Shown in pieces: positions 7,643 to 17,249 of a stretch of 64,000 nt of DNA. Under the pieces are notes generated by a model. The model saw only the letters and a program-made list of their open reading frames with translations. It was not told the DNA's origin and did no database searches. Source of the stretch: Candidatus Roseilinea sp. (lineage in GTDB: Bacteria; Chloroflexota; Anaerolineae; J036; Brachytrichaceae); NCBI GenBank assembly GCA_025998955.1, contig AP024676.1, forward strand, positions 4,462,001-4,526,000, read 5' to 3'. Every line of letters starts with the position of its first letter. The stretch's first letter is position 1. The position numbers and the translations under genes were made by a program.

Positions 7643-10182
7643 GCAAACTCAAGTTGTTCGTCGTGGCACACACGCACTTCGACGCGGAGGTCTTCGTGTC
7701 GCGCGATCAGACCCTGCAGTGGGGTTCTGAAAATATCCTGGATGCCTTGTATCTGCTCGACCGCGACCCGAGCTATCGCTATGTACTCGACCAGCGCTGC
7801 TACGTCGAGGGGTTCGCGAGGCTGTACCCGGAGCAGATGGCGCGCCTGACGGCGCACGTGGCATCGGGCCGACTCGAAATGGTGGGCGACATGCACGCCA
7901 TGCCGGACACCAACATTCCCAGCGGCGAGTCGTTCGTGCGCCAGATTCTGTATGGGCGGGCCTACTTCGAGCGGGCCTTCGGGAGAAAATCTACCATCGG
8001 CTGGATGCTGGATAGCTTCGGGCATCACCCGCAACTCCCGCAGATCATGCGCCGGGCTGGCTTCGACGTCTATGTTATGCAGCGCGGCCCGGCGCCCGAC
8101 AGCCCGGCGGCGTTTCAGTGGGTGGGCATTGACGGCACGCGCCTACGCTGCGAGTGGATGCCGCACACCTATGCCCTCATCAGTAACGCGCCGGCGAATC
8201 TGCCGGGCTTCAAGCACATGATCGAGCGCATCCAATCGCTGATCGCGCCCTATGTCTACAACGGCCAGTTCATGGTGTTGTCGGGCATGGACATCAGCGC
8301 GCCCGAGCAGCACTTGCCCGAGGTGCTGCGCCAATTCAACGCGTCTCAGAGCGAGGTCGAGTTGGTCATGGCGACGCCGAGCGAGTACTTCGCCGCTCAG
8401 CCGGCGGACGGCCTGCCGGAGATATCGGGCGACCTCAACCCGGTATTCACCGGCTGCTATGCGGCGCGCATCGCCGTCAAGCAGCACAACCGCGAGGCAG
8501 AGGGCAAGCTCATCGCAGCTGAAACGCTGCAAGCGATCAATTGGGCGCGGCATCGCCAACCGGTGGACACGATGGCGCAAGCGTGGGAGCCGGTGCTGTT
8601 CAACCAGTTTCACGACATCATCTGCGGCAGCCACCTCGACGCGACCTACGAGAGTGCCATCGCGCGATTCAAGCGTGCGACCGATCACGCCAACGCAGTG
8701 ATCGATGGCGCATTTGACACACTTACGGCGGAGATTGACACGCGCGGTGAGGGCATCCCGTTGGTGGTGATGAACACACTGGCGCAGGCGCGAACGGACG
8801 TTGCCCGCATCACCATCGGCCTAGGGCATGAGCGCTGGGAGTCACTGGCGCTCTTCGACGACGAGGGCGAGGTCATTCCTTTGCAAATTCAGAATTTGAA
8901 GCGCCACCCCGATGGCAGCATCAAGTGCGCCGATCTGATCTTCATTGCTCGCGTGCCAGCGCTGGGCTATCGCACCTACTTCGTCCGCTCGGGCGAGGGT
9001 CTAAGACAGCCAACAACCGACCTGTGGGTGGTGCCGATGGGCAGTCAGGGCTACCCGGGTATGGTCACCGGTATGCTCACGCCGGACGAAGGCCGCATGG
9101 GCAATAGCCTGATTGACGTGCGCGCCAATCTGCGTACCGGGGCGATCCAGAGCCTGATCCTGCGCGGCCTGGCGTGGGACGTCGTGGACAGCTCGCACGA
9201 GCACGGCTTCGCATCAGTGTGCCGCCAGGAAGACCAGGGCGACCCCTGGGAGTATTACGGCCCGTTGCGCGGCGCGATTACTTCGACCGAGCCTCTGGTT
9301 GATCCGGTGCCGCCGCGCGGGCAGGCGGCGTTCACGTATCAGTATGGCGGCCAGGGCTGGGCCGCGGGCGGGCCGGTGATGGCTGAGCTTGGGGTGCGCA
9401 GCCCGTTCGGCGACGGCAGATACACGACTCGCATCCGGCTGTATGCTGGCCTGCCGCGCGTGGAACTCGAGACCGAATTGGTGAACCAGCAGCGCTTCGT
9501 ACGCTATCGCAACGTCTTCCCGCTGAATCTCAAACAGCCGCGGATCACTTACGAAATCCCATTCGGTGCGCTTGATCGGCCTGTAGGCGAGTACCCGGCG
9601 CAGAACTGGGTGGATGTGAGCGACGGTGAACGCGGCGTCGCACTGCTCAACCGCGGCATCCCAGGCCACTCGTTGGACGGCAGCGTGCTCACCTCGTCGC
9701 TGATGAAATGCGTCAAGGTGGTGAGCTACGAGGCTGGCGGCTACAGCGCGCAATCTCGCGACGAACTCGGCTTCGAGATCGGCGTTCTGCACCGCTTCGA
9801 GCAAGCTATCCTGCCGCATGCGGGCGACTGGCGCGCAGCACAGGTGTATCACGCGGGCATGGCCTTCAATGCTCCGCTGATCGTGCGCAAGGTGACGCCG
9901 CACGCAGGTGCATTGCCATCGCACGGCAGCTTTATGGCGCTAGAGCCGGACCATGTGACTGTGCACGCAATCTTTGTTGATCGTGACCAATTGGTGCTGC
10001 GCGTCGTGGAGGCCGAGGGCAATCATGCCAAAGGGAAGATCAATTTGCAGTGGCCGATCGCCGCAGCGCACGAGACCGACCTGATGGGCAACGTCGTCCA
10101 AGCGCTCTCCGTAGAGGACACGCGGTTGCATTTCTCGGCTGCGCCGTTCGAAATCAAGACGTTCAGGATCACTCTGGCATGA
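7639..10182 (+). CDS. Glycoside hydrolase family 38 alpha-mannosidase
   Basis: An 847-residue protein. The N-terminal catalytic domain has the zinc motif HTHFD (11-15) and the nucleophile motif WMLDSFGHHPQLP (Asp ~125), both typical of GH38. A middle helical domain (~270-340) and a C-terminal beta-sandwich region (~370-847) complete the usual size. No signal peptide, so it acts in the cytoplasm on imported mannosides. The start overlaps the E2 stop, tying it to the operon. With the downstream lyxose/mannose isomerase it suggests that mannose is released and isomerised to fructose. Linkage specificity is unknown. Confidence 0.9.
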   Translation: MSKLKLFVVAHTHFDAEVFVSRDQTLQWGSENILDALYLLDRDPSYRYVLDQRCYVEGFARLYPEQMARLTAHVASGRLEMVGDMHAMPDTNIPSGESFVRQILYGRAYFERAFGRKSTIGWMLDSFGHHPQLPQIMRRAGFDVYVMQRGPAPDSPAAFQWVGIDGTRLRCEWMPHTYALISNAPANLPGFKHMIERIQSLIAPYVYNGQFMVLSGMDISAPEQHLPEVLRQFNASQSEVELVMATPSEYFAAQPADGLPEISGDLNPVFTGCYAARIAVKQHNREAEGKLIAAETLQAINWARHRQPVDTMAQAWEPVLFNQFHDIICGSHLDATYESAIARFKRATDHANAVIDGAFDTLTAEIDTRGEGIPLVVMNTLAQARTDVARITIGLGHERWESLALFDDEGEVIPLQIQNLKRHPDGSIKCADLIFIARVPALGYRTYFVRSGEGLRQPTTDLWVVPMGSQGYPGMVTGMLTPDEGRMGNSLIDVRANLRTGAIQSLILRGLAWDVVDSSHEHGFASVCRQEDQGDPWEYYGPLRGAITSTEPLVDPVPPRGQAAFTYQYGGQGWAAGGPVMAELGVRSPFGDGRYTTRIRLYAGLPRVELETELVNQQRFVRYRNVFPLNLKQPRITYEIPFGALDRPVGEYPAQNWVDVSDGERGVALLNRGIPGHSLDGSVLTSSLMKCVKVVSYEAGGYSAQSRDELGFEIGVLHRFEQAILPHAGDWRAAQVYHAGMAFNAPLIVRKVTPHAGALPSHGSFMALEPDHVTVHAIFVDRDQLVLRVVEAEGNHAKGKINLQWPIAAAHETDLMGNVVQALSVEDTRLHFSAAPFEIKTFRITLA

Positions 10183-11266
10183 AACGTGATCGGTTGCGCA
10201 AGCAAGGGCCGCGTTTGATGGATCAGGTCACATGGCGCGGTTTTGAAGCTTTGATTCTTGAGAATCGCTGGTTACGGATCACGGTGTTGCCAGAAAAGGG
10301 CAGCGACATCGTCGAATTCCTTTATAAACCACTGGACCTGGATGTGTTGTGGCGCGCGCCTTCCGGCTTTTGGACGTTGGAACGCCTCTATCCTGCCGAC
10401 CTAACCAACCGGCGATCATTCATTGACTACTATCCAGGCGGCTGGCAGGAGATCGTGCCGAACGGCGGGCCAAGCGCGATCTACGCGGGTGCGCCGTTCG
10501 ACGAGCATGGCGAGACCCCGCTATTGCCATGGCGCTGGCAAGTGACAGCCGATGACCCAACGTGTGTTGCCGTGACCCTTTCGGTACACACGCTGCGCGC
10601 GCCCCTATGGATCGAAAAGACGCTCACCCTGCGCGATGGTCCGGCGCTCTTCATCAATGAAGTGATTTGCAACATTGGCGCCGAGCCATTCAACCTGATG
10701 TGGGGACATCATCCGGCGCTCGGTCCGCCCTTTCTCGACGCAACTTGCGTAATTGATTTGCCGGCTCATCAGGGGTGTCGCATCCCGTCGAACGGTTCGC
10801 GACGCAACGGGTGATGCCCAACCAGCAGTTCATATGGCCGAATGTGCGCGGGCTGAATGGCGCGAACGTGGATTTCAGCCGGACCCAAGCACCGGCATCC
10901 GGAACGGCCGATTTGGTCTACCTCACCAACCTCACGGAGGGTTGGTATGCCGTAACGAATCAAGACATGCGCGTGAGCTTTGGCATGGCATGGACGTTAG
11001 AGTCCTTTCCTTACCTGTGGTATTGGCACGACGCGAATGGCACGGCCGGTTATCCGTGGTACGGCCGGGGCTACGTCTTGGCATTGGAGCCGTGGAGTAG
11101 CTACCCGAGCATGGGCCTGGCCGAATCGGTGGCGCGTAACACTCACATCACTTTGCAGCCCGGTGAACGGCGATACGCGCGCCTCACAGCTACTATGGCT
11201 ACCGACTTGCTTCGCGTTGGACGCGTCACGTTGGAAGGAATCATGACACCTAAGGAGAGTCTATGA
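10179..11266 (+). pseudogene. Aldose 1-epimerase-like (galactose mutarotase superfamily) protein, frameshifted
   Basis: The frame from ATG 10179 (overlapping the mannosidase stop) runs through a mutarotase-like beta-sandwich (PEKGSDIVEFLYKPLD, NLMWGHHPALGPPF) and meets a premature stop at 10814. The continuation in another frame (SHPVERFATQRVMPNQQF... GYVLALEPWSSYPSMGLAES...) runs to 11266 with the C-terminal half. One missing base in the G run near 10771-10775 explains both. The GHHPALG and LEPWSS motifs suggest sugar binding and anomer interconversion. It is the second single-base lesion in this operon, so consensus error is a serious alternative to a true pseudogene. Confidence 0.75.
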
Positions 11267-11949
11267 AGCGCTCAGAGATCAATGCCATTATGCGCGAGGC
11301 CGATGCCTTTCTGAAGCAGCGCCAGTTCTTTCTGCCGCCGTTCGCCTACTGGACGCCGGAGGACTGGACGCGCCGAGGCGCCGAGGTGAGTGAAATCGTT
11401 GAACGCCGACTGGGCTGGGACATCACCGATTTTGGGCAGGGCGATTACGCGCGCATCGGCCTGTGTGTGTTCACGCTGCGCAACGGCGCGGCTGAGAACC
11501 TCAGGACGTGGCGCGGCAAGACCTATGCGGAGAAGATCCTCGTCGTCGGCGTGGATCAGGTGACGCCCATGCACTTCCACTGGGTGAAGATGGAAGACAT
11601 CATCAACCGCGGCGGCGGCGACTTGGCCGTGCAGCTATACAACGCGACGGAGTCCGGCGCGCTCGCCGAGAGCGATGTGACCGTGAGCCTCGACGGCGTG
11701 CGGCGCGTCGTTCGTGCTGGCGAAGTCGTCATACTTAAGCCGGGCGAGAGCATCTCGCTGGAGCCGCGGTGTTACCACAAGTTCTGGGGCGTCCGTGAGC
11801 GCGTCTTGGTTGGTGAGGTATCGCTCGTGAACGACGACAACACCGACAACCATTTCTACGAGCCGGTTGGGCGCTTCCCTTCCATTGAAGAGGACGAGCC
11901 ACCTTGGCACCTGTTAGTCAACGACTACGAGCGCTACTATCGCGCCTAA
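11263..11949 (+). CDS. D-lyxose/D-mannose isomerase family cupin protein
   Basis: A 228-residue single-domain cupin. The metal-binding motif HFHWVKMED (His ~104 and ~106, Glu ~111) and a later His in RCYHKFWG supply the 3-His/1-Glu site of the D-lyxose isomerase family (DUF1498). Such enzymes interconvert D-lyxose/D-xylulose and D-mannose/D-fructose. The gene overlaps the preceding one by 4 bp. Placed after a GH38 mannosidase and before a ketose-phosphate aldolase, mannose-to-fructose conversion is the most sensible role here; this is inferred from context. Confidence 0.88.
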   Translation: MKRSEINAIMREADAFLKQRQFFLPPFAYWTPEDWTRRGAEVSEIVERRLGWDITDFGQGDYARIGLCVFTLRNGAAENLRTWRGKTYAEKILVVGVDQVTPMHFHWVKMEDIINRGGGDLAVQLYNATESGALAESDVTVSLDGVRRVVRAGEVVILKPGESISLEPRCYHKFWGVRERVLVGEVSLVNDDNTDNHFYEPVGRFPSIEEDEPPWHLLVNDYERYYRA

Positions 11950-11958
11950 ACCTTCGAT

Positions 11959-13938
11959 ATGCAGAATCGGTGGCAAGACGACGAAGCGAAGCGATGTTCA
12001 AACGACCTGGAGCAACGCGTCTACACCTCGCGGCTGTTAGGGCGCGACCCAGCGCTGGTGTTGCACGGCGGCGGCAACACCTCGGTCAAGACTCGCGAGC
12101 GCGACTTCTTCGGCCATGAACACGCCGTGCTGCGCGTCAAAGGCAGCGGCTGGGACTTGGCCACGATTGACGCGCGCGGCTTCGCCCCGGTGCGCATGGA
12201 CGTCCTGCTGCGGCTGGCGCAGCTCGATCATCTGACCGACACCGACATGGCCGACCAGATGCGGCGCGGCCTGCTTGACCCGGCCGCGCCTGCACCGTCG
12301 GTCGAAGCCATCCTGCACGCGCTCATCCCGTTCAAGTTCGTGGATCACACCCACGCCGATGCCTTCATCAGCCTATGCAACACGCCTTCCGGCGAACAGC
12401 GCGTGCGCGAGGTCTACGGCGACAACGTGATCGTCGCGCCCTACGTCATGCCCGGCTTCTTGCTGGCGAAACTGTGCGCGCGCGAGGTTGTGCCGCGTAT
12501 CGGCCCCCACACCCAGGGCCTGGCGCTGATGCACCACGGCCTGTTCACGTGGGGCGAAACGGCACGCGAATCATATGAGCGCCATATCGCGCTCGTTAGC
12601 CGGGCCGAAGAATACTTGAAGCAGTGCGGCGCATGGCACATCCGCTGGCAAGCACCCGTGCGGCCCCACGGTGCGCTGCGGATCGCTCGTGCCCAGCTAC
12701 GGGCCGACATCTCGTGTGCGGCCGGCGCGCCGATGATCGTGCAGTCGCATGACGATGAGCGCTGCCTGGCCTACGCCCAACGCGCCGACATCGGCGTGAT
12801 CAGCCAGCAAGGGCCAGCCACGCCCGACCACGTCATCCGCACCAAGCGCGTGCCGCTGATCGGTCGAGACGTGGCGGCGTATGCCGAGGCTTACCGAGCT
12901 TACTTCGCGCGCAACGCGGCACAGCACCCCGATGGCGAGCGCTTGGTCATGCTCGATCCTGCACCGCGGGTGGTGCTCGATCCGGAGTTGGGCGTATGCG
13001 TCGCTGGCCGGACGGTCAAAGACGCGCGGATCACCTTCGACATCGCCGACCACACGCTGGACATCATCCAGCGCGCGACGCTGCTCGAACGCTGGCAGGC
13101 GCTGCCGGAGCGCGACATCTTCGATGTCGAGTATTGGGACCTGGAACAGGCCAAGCTCAAGCGACAGGCCAAGCTGGGCGAGTTCACCGGCGAGGTGGCG
13201 TTAGTGACAGGGGCGGCATCGGGCATCGGCAAGGCGTGTGTCGAGTCGTTGCAGGCGCGCGGCGCGGCAGTGATCGCGCTCGACCTGAACCCGGCGATCG
13301 AGAGCTTGTTCAGCGCGCCGGAGGTATTGGGTATCGCTTGCGACGTGAGCGACGAAGCAGCGCTGGAGCGCGCGCTGGAGGCCGGTGTGAAAGCGTATGG
13401 TGGGCTGGACATGCTGGTGCTCAATGCAGGTATCTTCCCGGCCAGCAAGCGCATCGAGTCGCTCGGCTTGGCTGAGTGGGACAAGGTCATGCGCATCAAC
13501 CTGGATGCGAACCTGGCGTTGATGCGATTGAGTCATCCGTTGCTCACGCTCGCGCCGAGGGGCGGCCGCGTCATCATCATCGGGTCGAAGAACGTGCCCG
13601 CGCCGGGGCCGGGTGCAGCGGCCTACTCAGCGTCGAAGGCGGCGCTGACGCAACTGGCGCGCGTGGCGGCGCTGGAGTGGGGCGGAGACGGCATTCGTGT
13701 GAACATCGTGCACTCAAATGCAGTGTTCGACACGGGCATCTGGAGCGACGAGATTTTGAAGGCGCGGGCAGCCAGCTATGGGCTGACGGTGGAGGAATAC
13801 AAGACGAACAACGTGCTGCGCGTGCCGGTGACGAGCCACGACGTAGCCGAGTTGGTGGCGACGATGTGCGGTGCCGTCTTCGCCAAGACCACCGGCGCAC
13901 AGGTGCCGATTGACGGCGGTAACGACCGTGTGATTTGA
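11959..13938 (+). CDS. Bifunctional class II aldolase / short-chain dehydrogenase (RhaD-like)
   Basis: A 659-residue fusion. The N-terminal half (~15-400) is a class II aldolase/adducin domain with HGGGNTSVK, FVDHTHADA (zinc His) and LMHHGLFTWG. The C-terminal half (~415-659) is an SDR with VTGAASGIG nucleotide binding, LNAGIFP and the YSASK catalytic pair. Proteins of this architecture cleave rhamnulose-1-phosphate or a related ketose-1-phosphate to DHAP plus an aldehyde and oxidise or reduce the aldehyde. Last gene of the operon, 9 bp after the isomerase. The exact sugar is not known. Confidence 0.88.
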   Translation: MQNRWQDDEAKRCSNDLEQRVYTSRLLGRDPALVLHGGGNTSVKTRERDFFGHEHAVLRVKGSGWDLATIDARGFAPVRMDVLLRLAQLDHLTDTDMADQMRRGLLDPAAPAPSVEAILHALIPFKFVDHTHADAFISLCNTPSGEQRVREVYGDNVIVAPYVMPGFLLAKLCAREVVPRIGPHTQGLALMHHGLFTWGETARESYERHIALVSRAEEYLKQCGAWHIRWQAPVRPHGALRIARAQLRADISCAAGAPMIVQSHDDERCLAYAQRADIGVISQQGPATPDHVIRTKRVPLIGRDVAAYAEAYRAYFARNAAQHPDGERLVMLDPAPRVVLDPELGVCVAGRTVKDARITFDIADHTLDIIQRATLLERWQALPERDIFDVEYWDLEQAKLKRQAKLGEFTGEVALVTGAASGIGKACVESLQARGAAVIALDLNPAIESLFSAPEVLGIACDVSDEAALERALEAGVKAYGGLDMLVLNAGIFPASKRIESLGLAEWDKVMRINLDANLALMRLSHPLLTLAPRGGRVIIIGSKNVPAPGPGAAAYSASKAALTQLARVAALEWGGDGIRVNIVHSNAVFDTGIWSDEILKARAASYGLTVEEYKTNNVLRVPVTSHDVAELVATMCGAVFAKTTGAQVPIDGGNDRVI

Positions 13939-13950
13939 TACCGGATCTGT

Positions 13951-14139
13951 GAGGGTTTCAGAATGACCGTGTAAGTGGCACTTGACACGCCGCGACGGGC
14001 ACACGGCTTCAAAGACGATGGAGCGCTGCCGGAGTGCAGGTCGTTAAGATGGGCATCGTCCACTTACGGCTGGCATTCGTCAACCCCATGCCCGTTCGAT
14101 CACGGCTTGGGTCACTTACACTGATTTCGTGAAACCCTC
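13951..14139. repeat. Inverted-repeat element between convergent genes
   Basis: Imperfect ~30-bp arms face each other: left 13951-13980 and right 14110-14139. Both share GAGGGTTTCA at the outer end and GTGTAAGTG at the inner end, about 130 bp apart. No gene is convincing inside. It could be a small non-autonomous transposable element or simply a long stem acting as terminator between the converging operon and rplY. No clear target duplication was seen. Confidence 0.5.
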
Positions 14140-14153
14140 GTTCCGTCGCCCGG

Positions 14154-14807
14154 CTATTCCTCTTCGCTCTCCGCTTCTTCCTTCTTGCCCTTCTCGATCA
14201 CTTCCACTTCGGCAGGCTCGGCAGCGACGGCCTCTTCCTCCTTGGCCTCTACGAAGCGCGTGACGCGGACGACCTCTTCTTCCGGATCATCCAGCAGCGT
14301 AATCCCCGGCGGCACGATGACGTCCTTGACGCGCACCACATCATCTATCTTCATCTTGCTCACGTCAATTGTCACCGATTCGATCAAGTCGCTCGGTAGG
14401 CACTCGATCTCCAGCGTATCGCGCTCCTGCAATAGCACGCCGGCGCCGCTCTTCACGTCTTCGGGCTCGCCCTCGCAGATGATGCGGATGCTGGCGGTGA
14501 TCTTCTCGGTCATCGAGACCGCGTAGAAGTCAATGTGCTTGATGGTGTGGCGGATCGGGTCACGCTGCACTTCGCGGGTGAGCACCATCTGCGGCGCGTC
14601 TTTCCCTGCGATGTTGAGGGCGATGAGGGTGTTGCGGCCGGCTTTGCGCAGCGTGTTGGATACCTCGCGCGCGTCGAGTTGAATTGGGATGTTCGGCACG
14701 TTGTGGCCGTATACGATAGCGGGCACCTTGCCCGAGCGTCGCAGCGCGTTGACGCCGCTGCCGACAGCCGTGCGGATTTCCGCACGCAGTTCGATTTTGT
14801 CTGCCAT
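14154..14807 (-). CDS. rplY: 50S ribosomal protein L25 (general stress protein Ctc type)
   Basis: A 217-residue long-form L25/Ctc. The N-terminal 5S-rRNA-binding domain (1-90) has LRAEIRTAVGSGVNALRRSGKVPAIVYG; the TL5/Ctc C-terminal domain (~95-185) has ECLPSDLIESVTIDVS; a Glu/Lys-rich acidic tail follows. AAGGAG lies upstream of the ATG. Binds 5S rRNA in the large subunit. The leader is long: the nearest -10-like box is about 145 bp upstream. It lies downstream of trpG on the same strand but 282 bp away. Confidence 0.93.
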   Translation of the reverse strand: MADKIELRAEIRTAVGSGVNALRRSGKVPAIVYGHNVPNIPIQLDAREVSNTLRKAGRNTLIALNIAGKDAPQMVLTREVQRDPIRHTIKHIDFYAVSMTEKITASIRIICEGEPEDVKSGAGVLLQERDTLEIECLPSDLIESVTIDVSKMKIDDVVRVKDVIVPPGITLLDDPEEEVVRVTRFVEAKEEEAVAAEPAEVEVIEKGKKEEAESEEE

Positions 14808-15089
14808 GGGTGTTTCAGTCTCCTTCGGTTTGCGATTCAGCCGCCCATCGGTCGCAAGGACCTACTCACGGATGTGACCTCGTTGGCCGGAGCTGACGAA
14901 TATCGGAATTCGCGCCTGGTGGGGCCGACGTGCTTCGCGGCTGCAAAACAGCGGCATTATACCGCCTTGACCTCGAGTATCTGGGTATGCGGGCATGAGT
15001 GGTGGCCGTATCGGCGGCGTGCTTCGGCCAGCATTGCACGCTGTCCTCAAAGCTACCTCGCGCCCGCTCCCTGGGTTTCTTCACTGCAC
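14808..15089 (-). promoter_or_regulatory. Leader/promoter region of rplY
   Basis: No gene is seen in this 282-bp gap. On the minus strand a perfect TATAAT (plus positions 14956-14961) could be the -10 box for rplY, giving a leader of roughly 140 nt ending in AAGGAG. No convincing -35 was found at the usual spacing. Confidence 0.35.
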
Positions 15090-15656
15090 TCACACCATCG
15101 CCAGGAAATTGGCGATGATCTGTTTGCCGCCCTGGGTCAAGATGCTCTCCGGGTGAAACTGTACGCCGAAGGTGGGATGCTGCTTGTGGCGCAGGCCCAT
15201 TACCTCGCCTTCTGTAGTGAACGCGGTGACTTCGAGCGCCGGCGGCAGCGGTTCTTCCACGATGAGTGAGTGGTAGCGCGTGGCCTCGAATGGGTTGGGG
15301 AGGCCGCGGAACAAGTCGCGCCCATTGTGGTGGATCAGCGACGTCTTGCCGTGCATCAGGCGCGGCGCACGGACGACGTTGCCGCCGAACACATACCCCA
15401 TGCACTGCTGCCCGAGGCACACGCCGAGGATAGGCACTTGGCCGCTGAACTCGCGCAGCACATCGTTGCTGATGCCGCTGTCCTTCTGCGGCGTGCCCGG
15501 CCCCGGCGAGATCACGAATCCTTTCGGCTTCAGCGCTCTGAGTTGGTCGAGCGTGACCTGATCGTTGCGAAAGACGCGCAGCTCGGCGCCCAGCTCACCC
15601 AGGTATTGCACCAGGTTGTAGGTGAACGAATCGTAGTTATCAATGACGATGATCAT
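15090..15656 (-). CDS. trpG: Anthranilate synthase component II (glutamine amidotransferase)
   Basis: A 188-residue class I glutamine amidotransferase. It opens [21 protein letters not shown] and has the oxyanion motif ISPGPGTP, the nucleophile GVCLGQQ (Cys ~80) and the His-Glu pair in [11 protein letters not shown]. It supplies ammonia to TrpE for making anthranilate from chorismate. ATG at 15656 gives the family N-terminus; longer frames upstream run into a heptamer array and are not used. trpE lies 62 bp upstream on the same strand behind a Trp-type T-box, which favours TrpG over the folate homologue PabA. Confidence 0.92.
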   Translation of the reverse strand: MIIVIDNYDSFTYNLVQYLGELGAELRVFRNDQVTLDQLRALKPKGFVISPGPGTPQKDSGISNDVLREFSGQVPILGVCLGQQCMGYVFGGNVVRAPRLMHGKTSLIHHNGRDLFRGLPNPFEATRYHSLIVEEPLPPALEVTAFTTEGEVMGLRHKQHPTFGVQFHPESILTQGGKQIIANFLAMV

Positions 15657-15660
15657 CGGA

Positions 15661-15720
15661 TTTCGAGATTGGGGATTGGAGGTTGATTCCCCACTCCCCA
15701 CTTATTACCACTTACCACTT
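15661..15720. repeat. Degenerate heptamer array between trpE and trpG
   Basis: The spacer contains 7-bp-periodic units: ATTGGGG-ATTGGAG on the trpG side and ACCACTT-ACCACTT towards trpE. Similar ATTGGAG units occur at 51965-52013 and 59083-59152. Confidence 0.55.
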
Positions 15721-17233
15721 ACTGATTTTCCGCCTCGTCAATGGCGACCATGAGCGCGCGGGCTTTGTTGTGCGTTTCGTGGAATTCGGCGGTGGGGTCG
15801 CTGTCGGCTACGATGCCGGCGCCGGCCTGCACGTAGCACGTGTCGTCGCGCATCACGATGGTGCGGATGCCGATGCAGGTATCCATCTGCCCGTTGAATG
15901 AGAAGTAGCCTACGCAACCGCCATAGATGCCGCGGCGTTCACCCTCCAGCTCCTCGATGATCTCCATCGCGCGCACCTTGGGCGCGCCGCTCAACGTGCC
16001 GGCAGGGAAGGTGGCGCGCAACACGTCGAACGCGTCCAGGCCGTCGCACACGTCACCTTCCACCAGGCTGACGATGTGCATCACGTGTGAGTAGTGCTCG
16101 ATCACCATCAGCTCCGGTACACGCACCGTGCCATACTTAGCCACGCGGCCGATATCGTTGCGTCCCAGATCCACCAGCATGACGTGCTCGGCGCGCTCTT
16201 TCGGATCGGCCAGCAGCTCTTTTGCCAGCGCGGCGTCTTCGTGTTCGTTCTCGCCGCGCCGGCGCGTGCCGGCGATCGGCCGCACGCTGGCGATGCCGCC
16301 CTCGAAACGCGCGTGCATCTCCGGTGACGCGCCGATCAACTTCAGATTCTCCGGCAACAGGCCGTCGAAGTTGAAGTAGAACATCCACGGCGACGGATTC
16401 AGCATGCGCAGCGCGCGGTAGATGGCGAAGGGATGGGCGGTGGTGCGCCGCTCGATGCGCCGCGATAGCACTGCCTGGAAGATATCGCCGGCGCGGATGT
16501 ACTCTTTGGCCGCGCGCACCATCTGTTCGAATTCGGCCTGCGACTTGTTGGCGCGCGGCGGTGTGCAAACGGCGCTGGGATTCGGCTTCAGCGTCGCTAT
16601 CGGCGCGCTCAACCGCGCGTGAATCGTCTTGATGCGCGCAACGGCGTCTTCGTAGGCTTCGGCGACGGTGGGCGCACCATCCAGGTAGGCATTGGCGATG
16701 ATCAGCAGCCGGTGCCGCGCGTGATCGAATGCGACGAGCGTGTCGGTCAACAGGTAGGCAGCGTCGGGCAGGCGCAGAACGTCAATCGCAGTCGCCGGCA
16801 GGCGCTCGAATTGCCGCACTACGTCGTAGCCGGTATAGCCCACCAATCCACCACAAAAGCGCGGCAAGTGCGACGACGGCACGAACCGATACTTGGCCAT
16901 CTCGCGTCGCAAATGATCGAGCAGGTCGCCTTCGCCGGCAGGGAAGAGCTGCACGGCCAGGCCCTCGGGCGTGAGCCCGTGGCGAGAGAGCTGACCCTCG
17001 CGGAACACGAGCGCCTCGCGCATGTGCACGCCGATGAACGAGTAGCGTGCGACCTGCTCGCCGCCGGAGACGCTCTCCAGCAAGAAAGCCGGATCTTCGC
17101 CGGCCAGCCGCAGGAAGAGCGACACCGGCGTGTCCAAGTCGGATGGCAGTTCGGCGTAGATCGGGATCAGGTTGCCGCGCTCGCTCAATGCGCGCACTTC
17201 GTCCAGTGAAGGTTTGATCGTCAGTCGTCCCAT
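15719..17233 (-). CDS. trpE: Anthranilate synthase component I
   Basis: A 504-residue chorismate-utilising enzyme. The N-terminal domain has IPIYAELPSDLDTPVSLFLRL (tryptophan-sensing region in TrpE) and the C-terminal catalytic domain has AGDIFQAVLSRR, GASPEMHARF, PIAGTRRRG, LVDLGRNDIGRV, GTLSGAPKVRAMEII and YGGCVGYFSF. It makes anthranilate with TrpG. ATG 17233 is chosen because GGAG lies nine bases upstream; in-frame starts further up fall inside the T-box terminator. Transcription appears controlled by the T-box leader immediately upstream. Confidence 0.94.
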   Translation of the reverse strand: MGRLTIKPSLDEVRALSERGNLIPIYAELPSDLDTPVSLFLRLAGEDPAFLLESVSGGEQVARYSFIGVHMREALVFREGQLSRHGLTPEGLAVQLFPAGEGDLLDHLRREMAKYRFVPSSHLPRFCGGLVGYTGYDVVRQFERLPATAIDVLRLPDAAYLLTDTLVAFDHARHRLLIIANAYLDGAPTVAEAYEDAVARIKTIHARLSAPIATLKPNPSAVCTPPRANKSQAEFEQMVRAAKEYIRAGDIFQAVLSRRIERRTTAHPFAIYRALRMLNPSPWMFYFNFDGLLPENLKLIGASPEMHARFEGGIASVRPIAGTRRRGENEHEDAALAKELLADPKERAEHVMLVDLGRNDIGRVAKYGTVRVPELMVIEHYSHVMHIVSLVEGDVCDGLDAFDVLRATFPAGTLSGAPKVRAMEIIEELEGERRGIYGGCVGYFSFNGQMDTCIGIRTIVMRDDTCYVQAGAGIVADSDPTAEFHETHNKARALMVAIDEAENQ

Positions 17234-17249
17234 GGTCAAGCACTCCATG

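Noticed and set aside
13951-14139. CRISPR or attachment site
   Set aside because: Only one inverted pair, no direct repeats with regular spacers, and no integrase or cas gene nearby.
15090-17233. PabA/PabB (folate) assignment for the amidotransferase and synthase pair
   Set aside because: The Trp-type T-box and full-length TrpE N-terminal sensing region favour anthranilate synthase.
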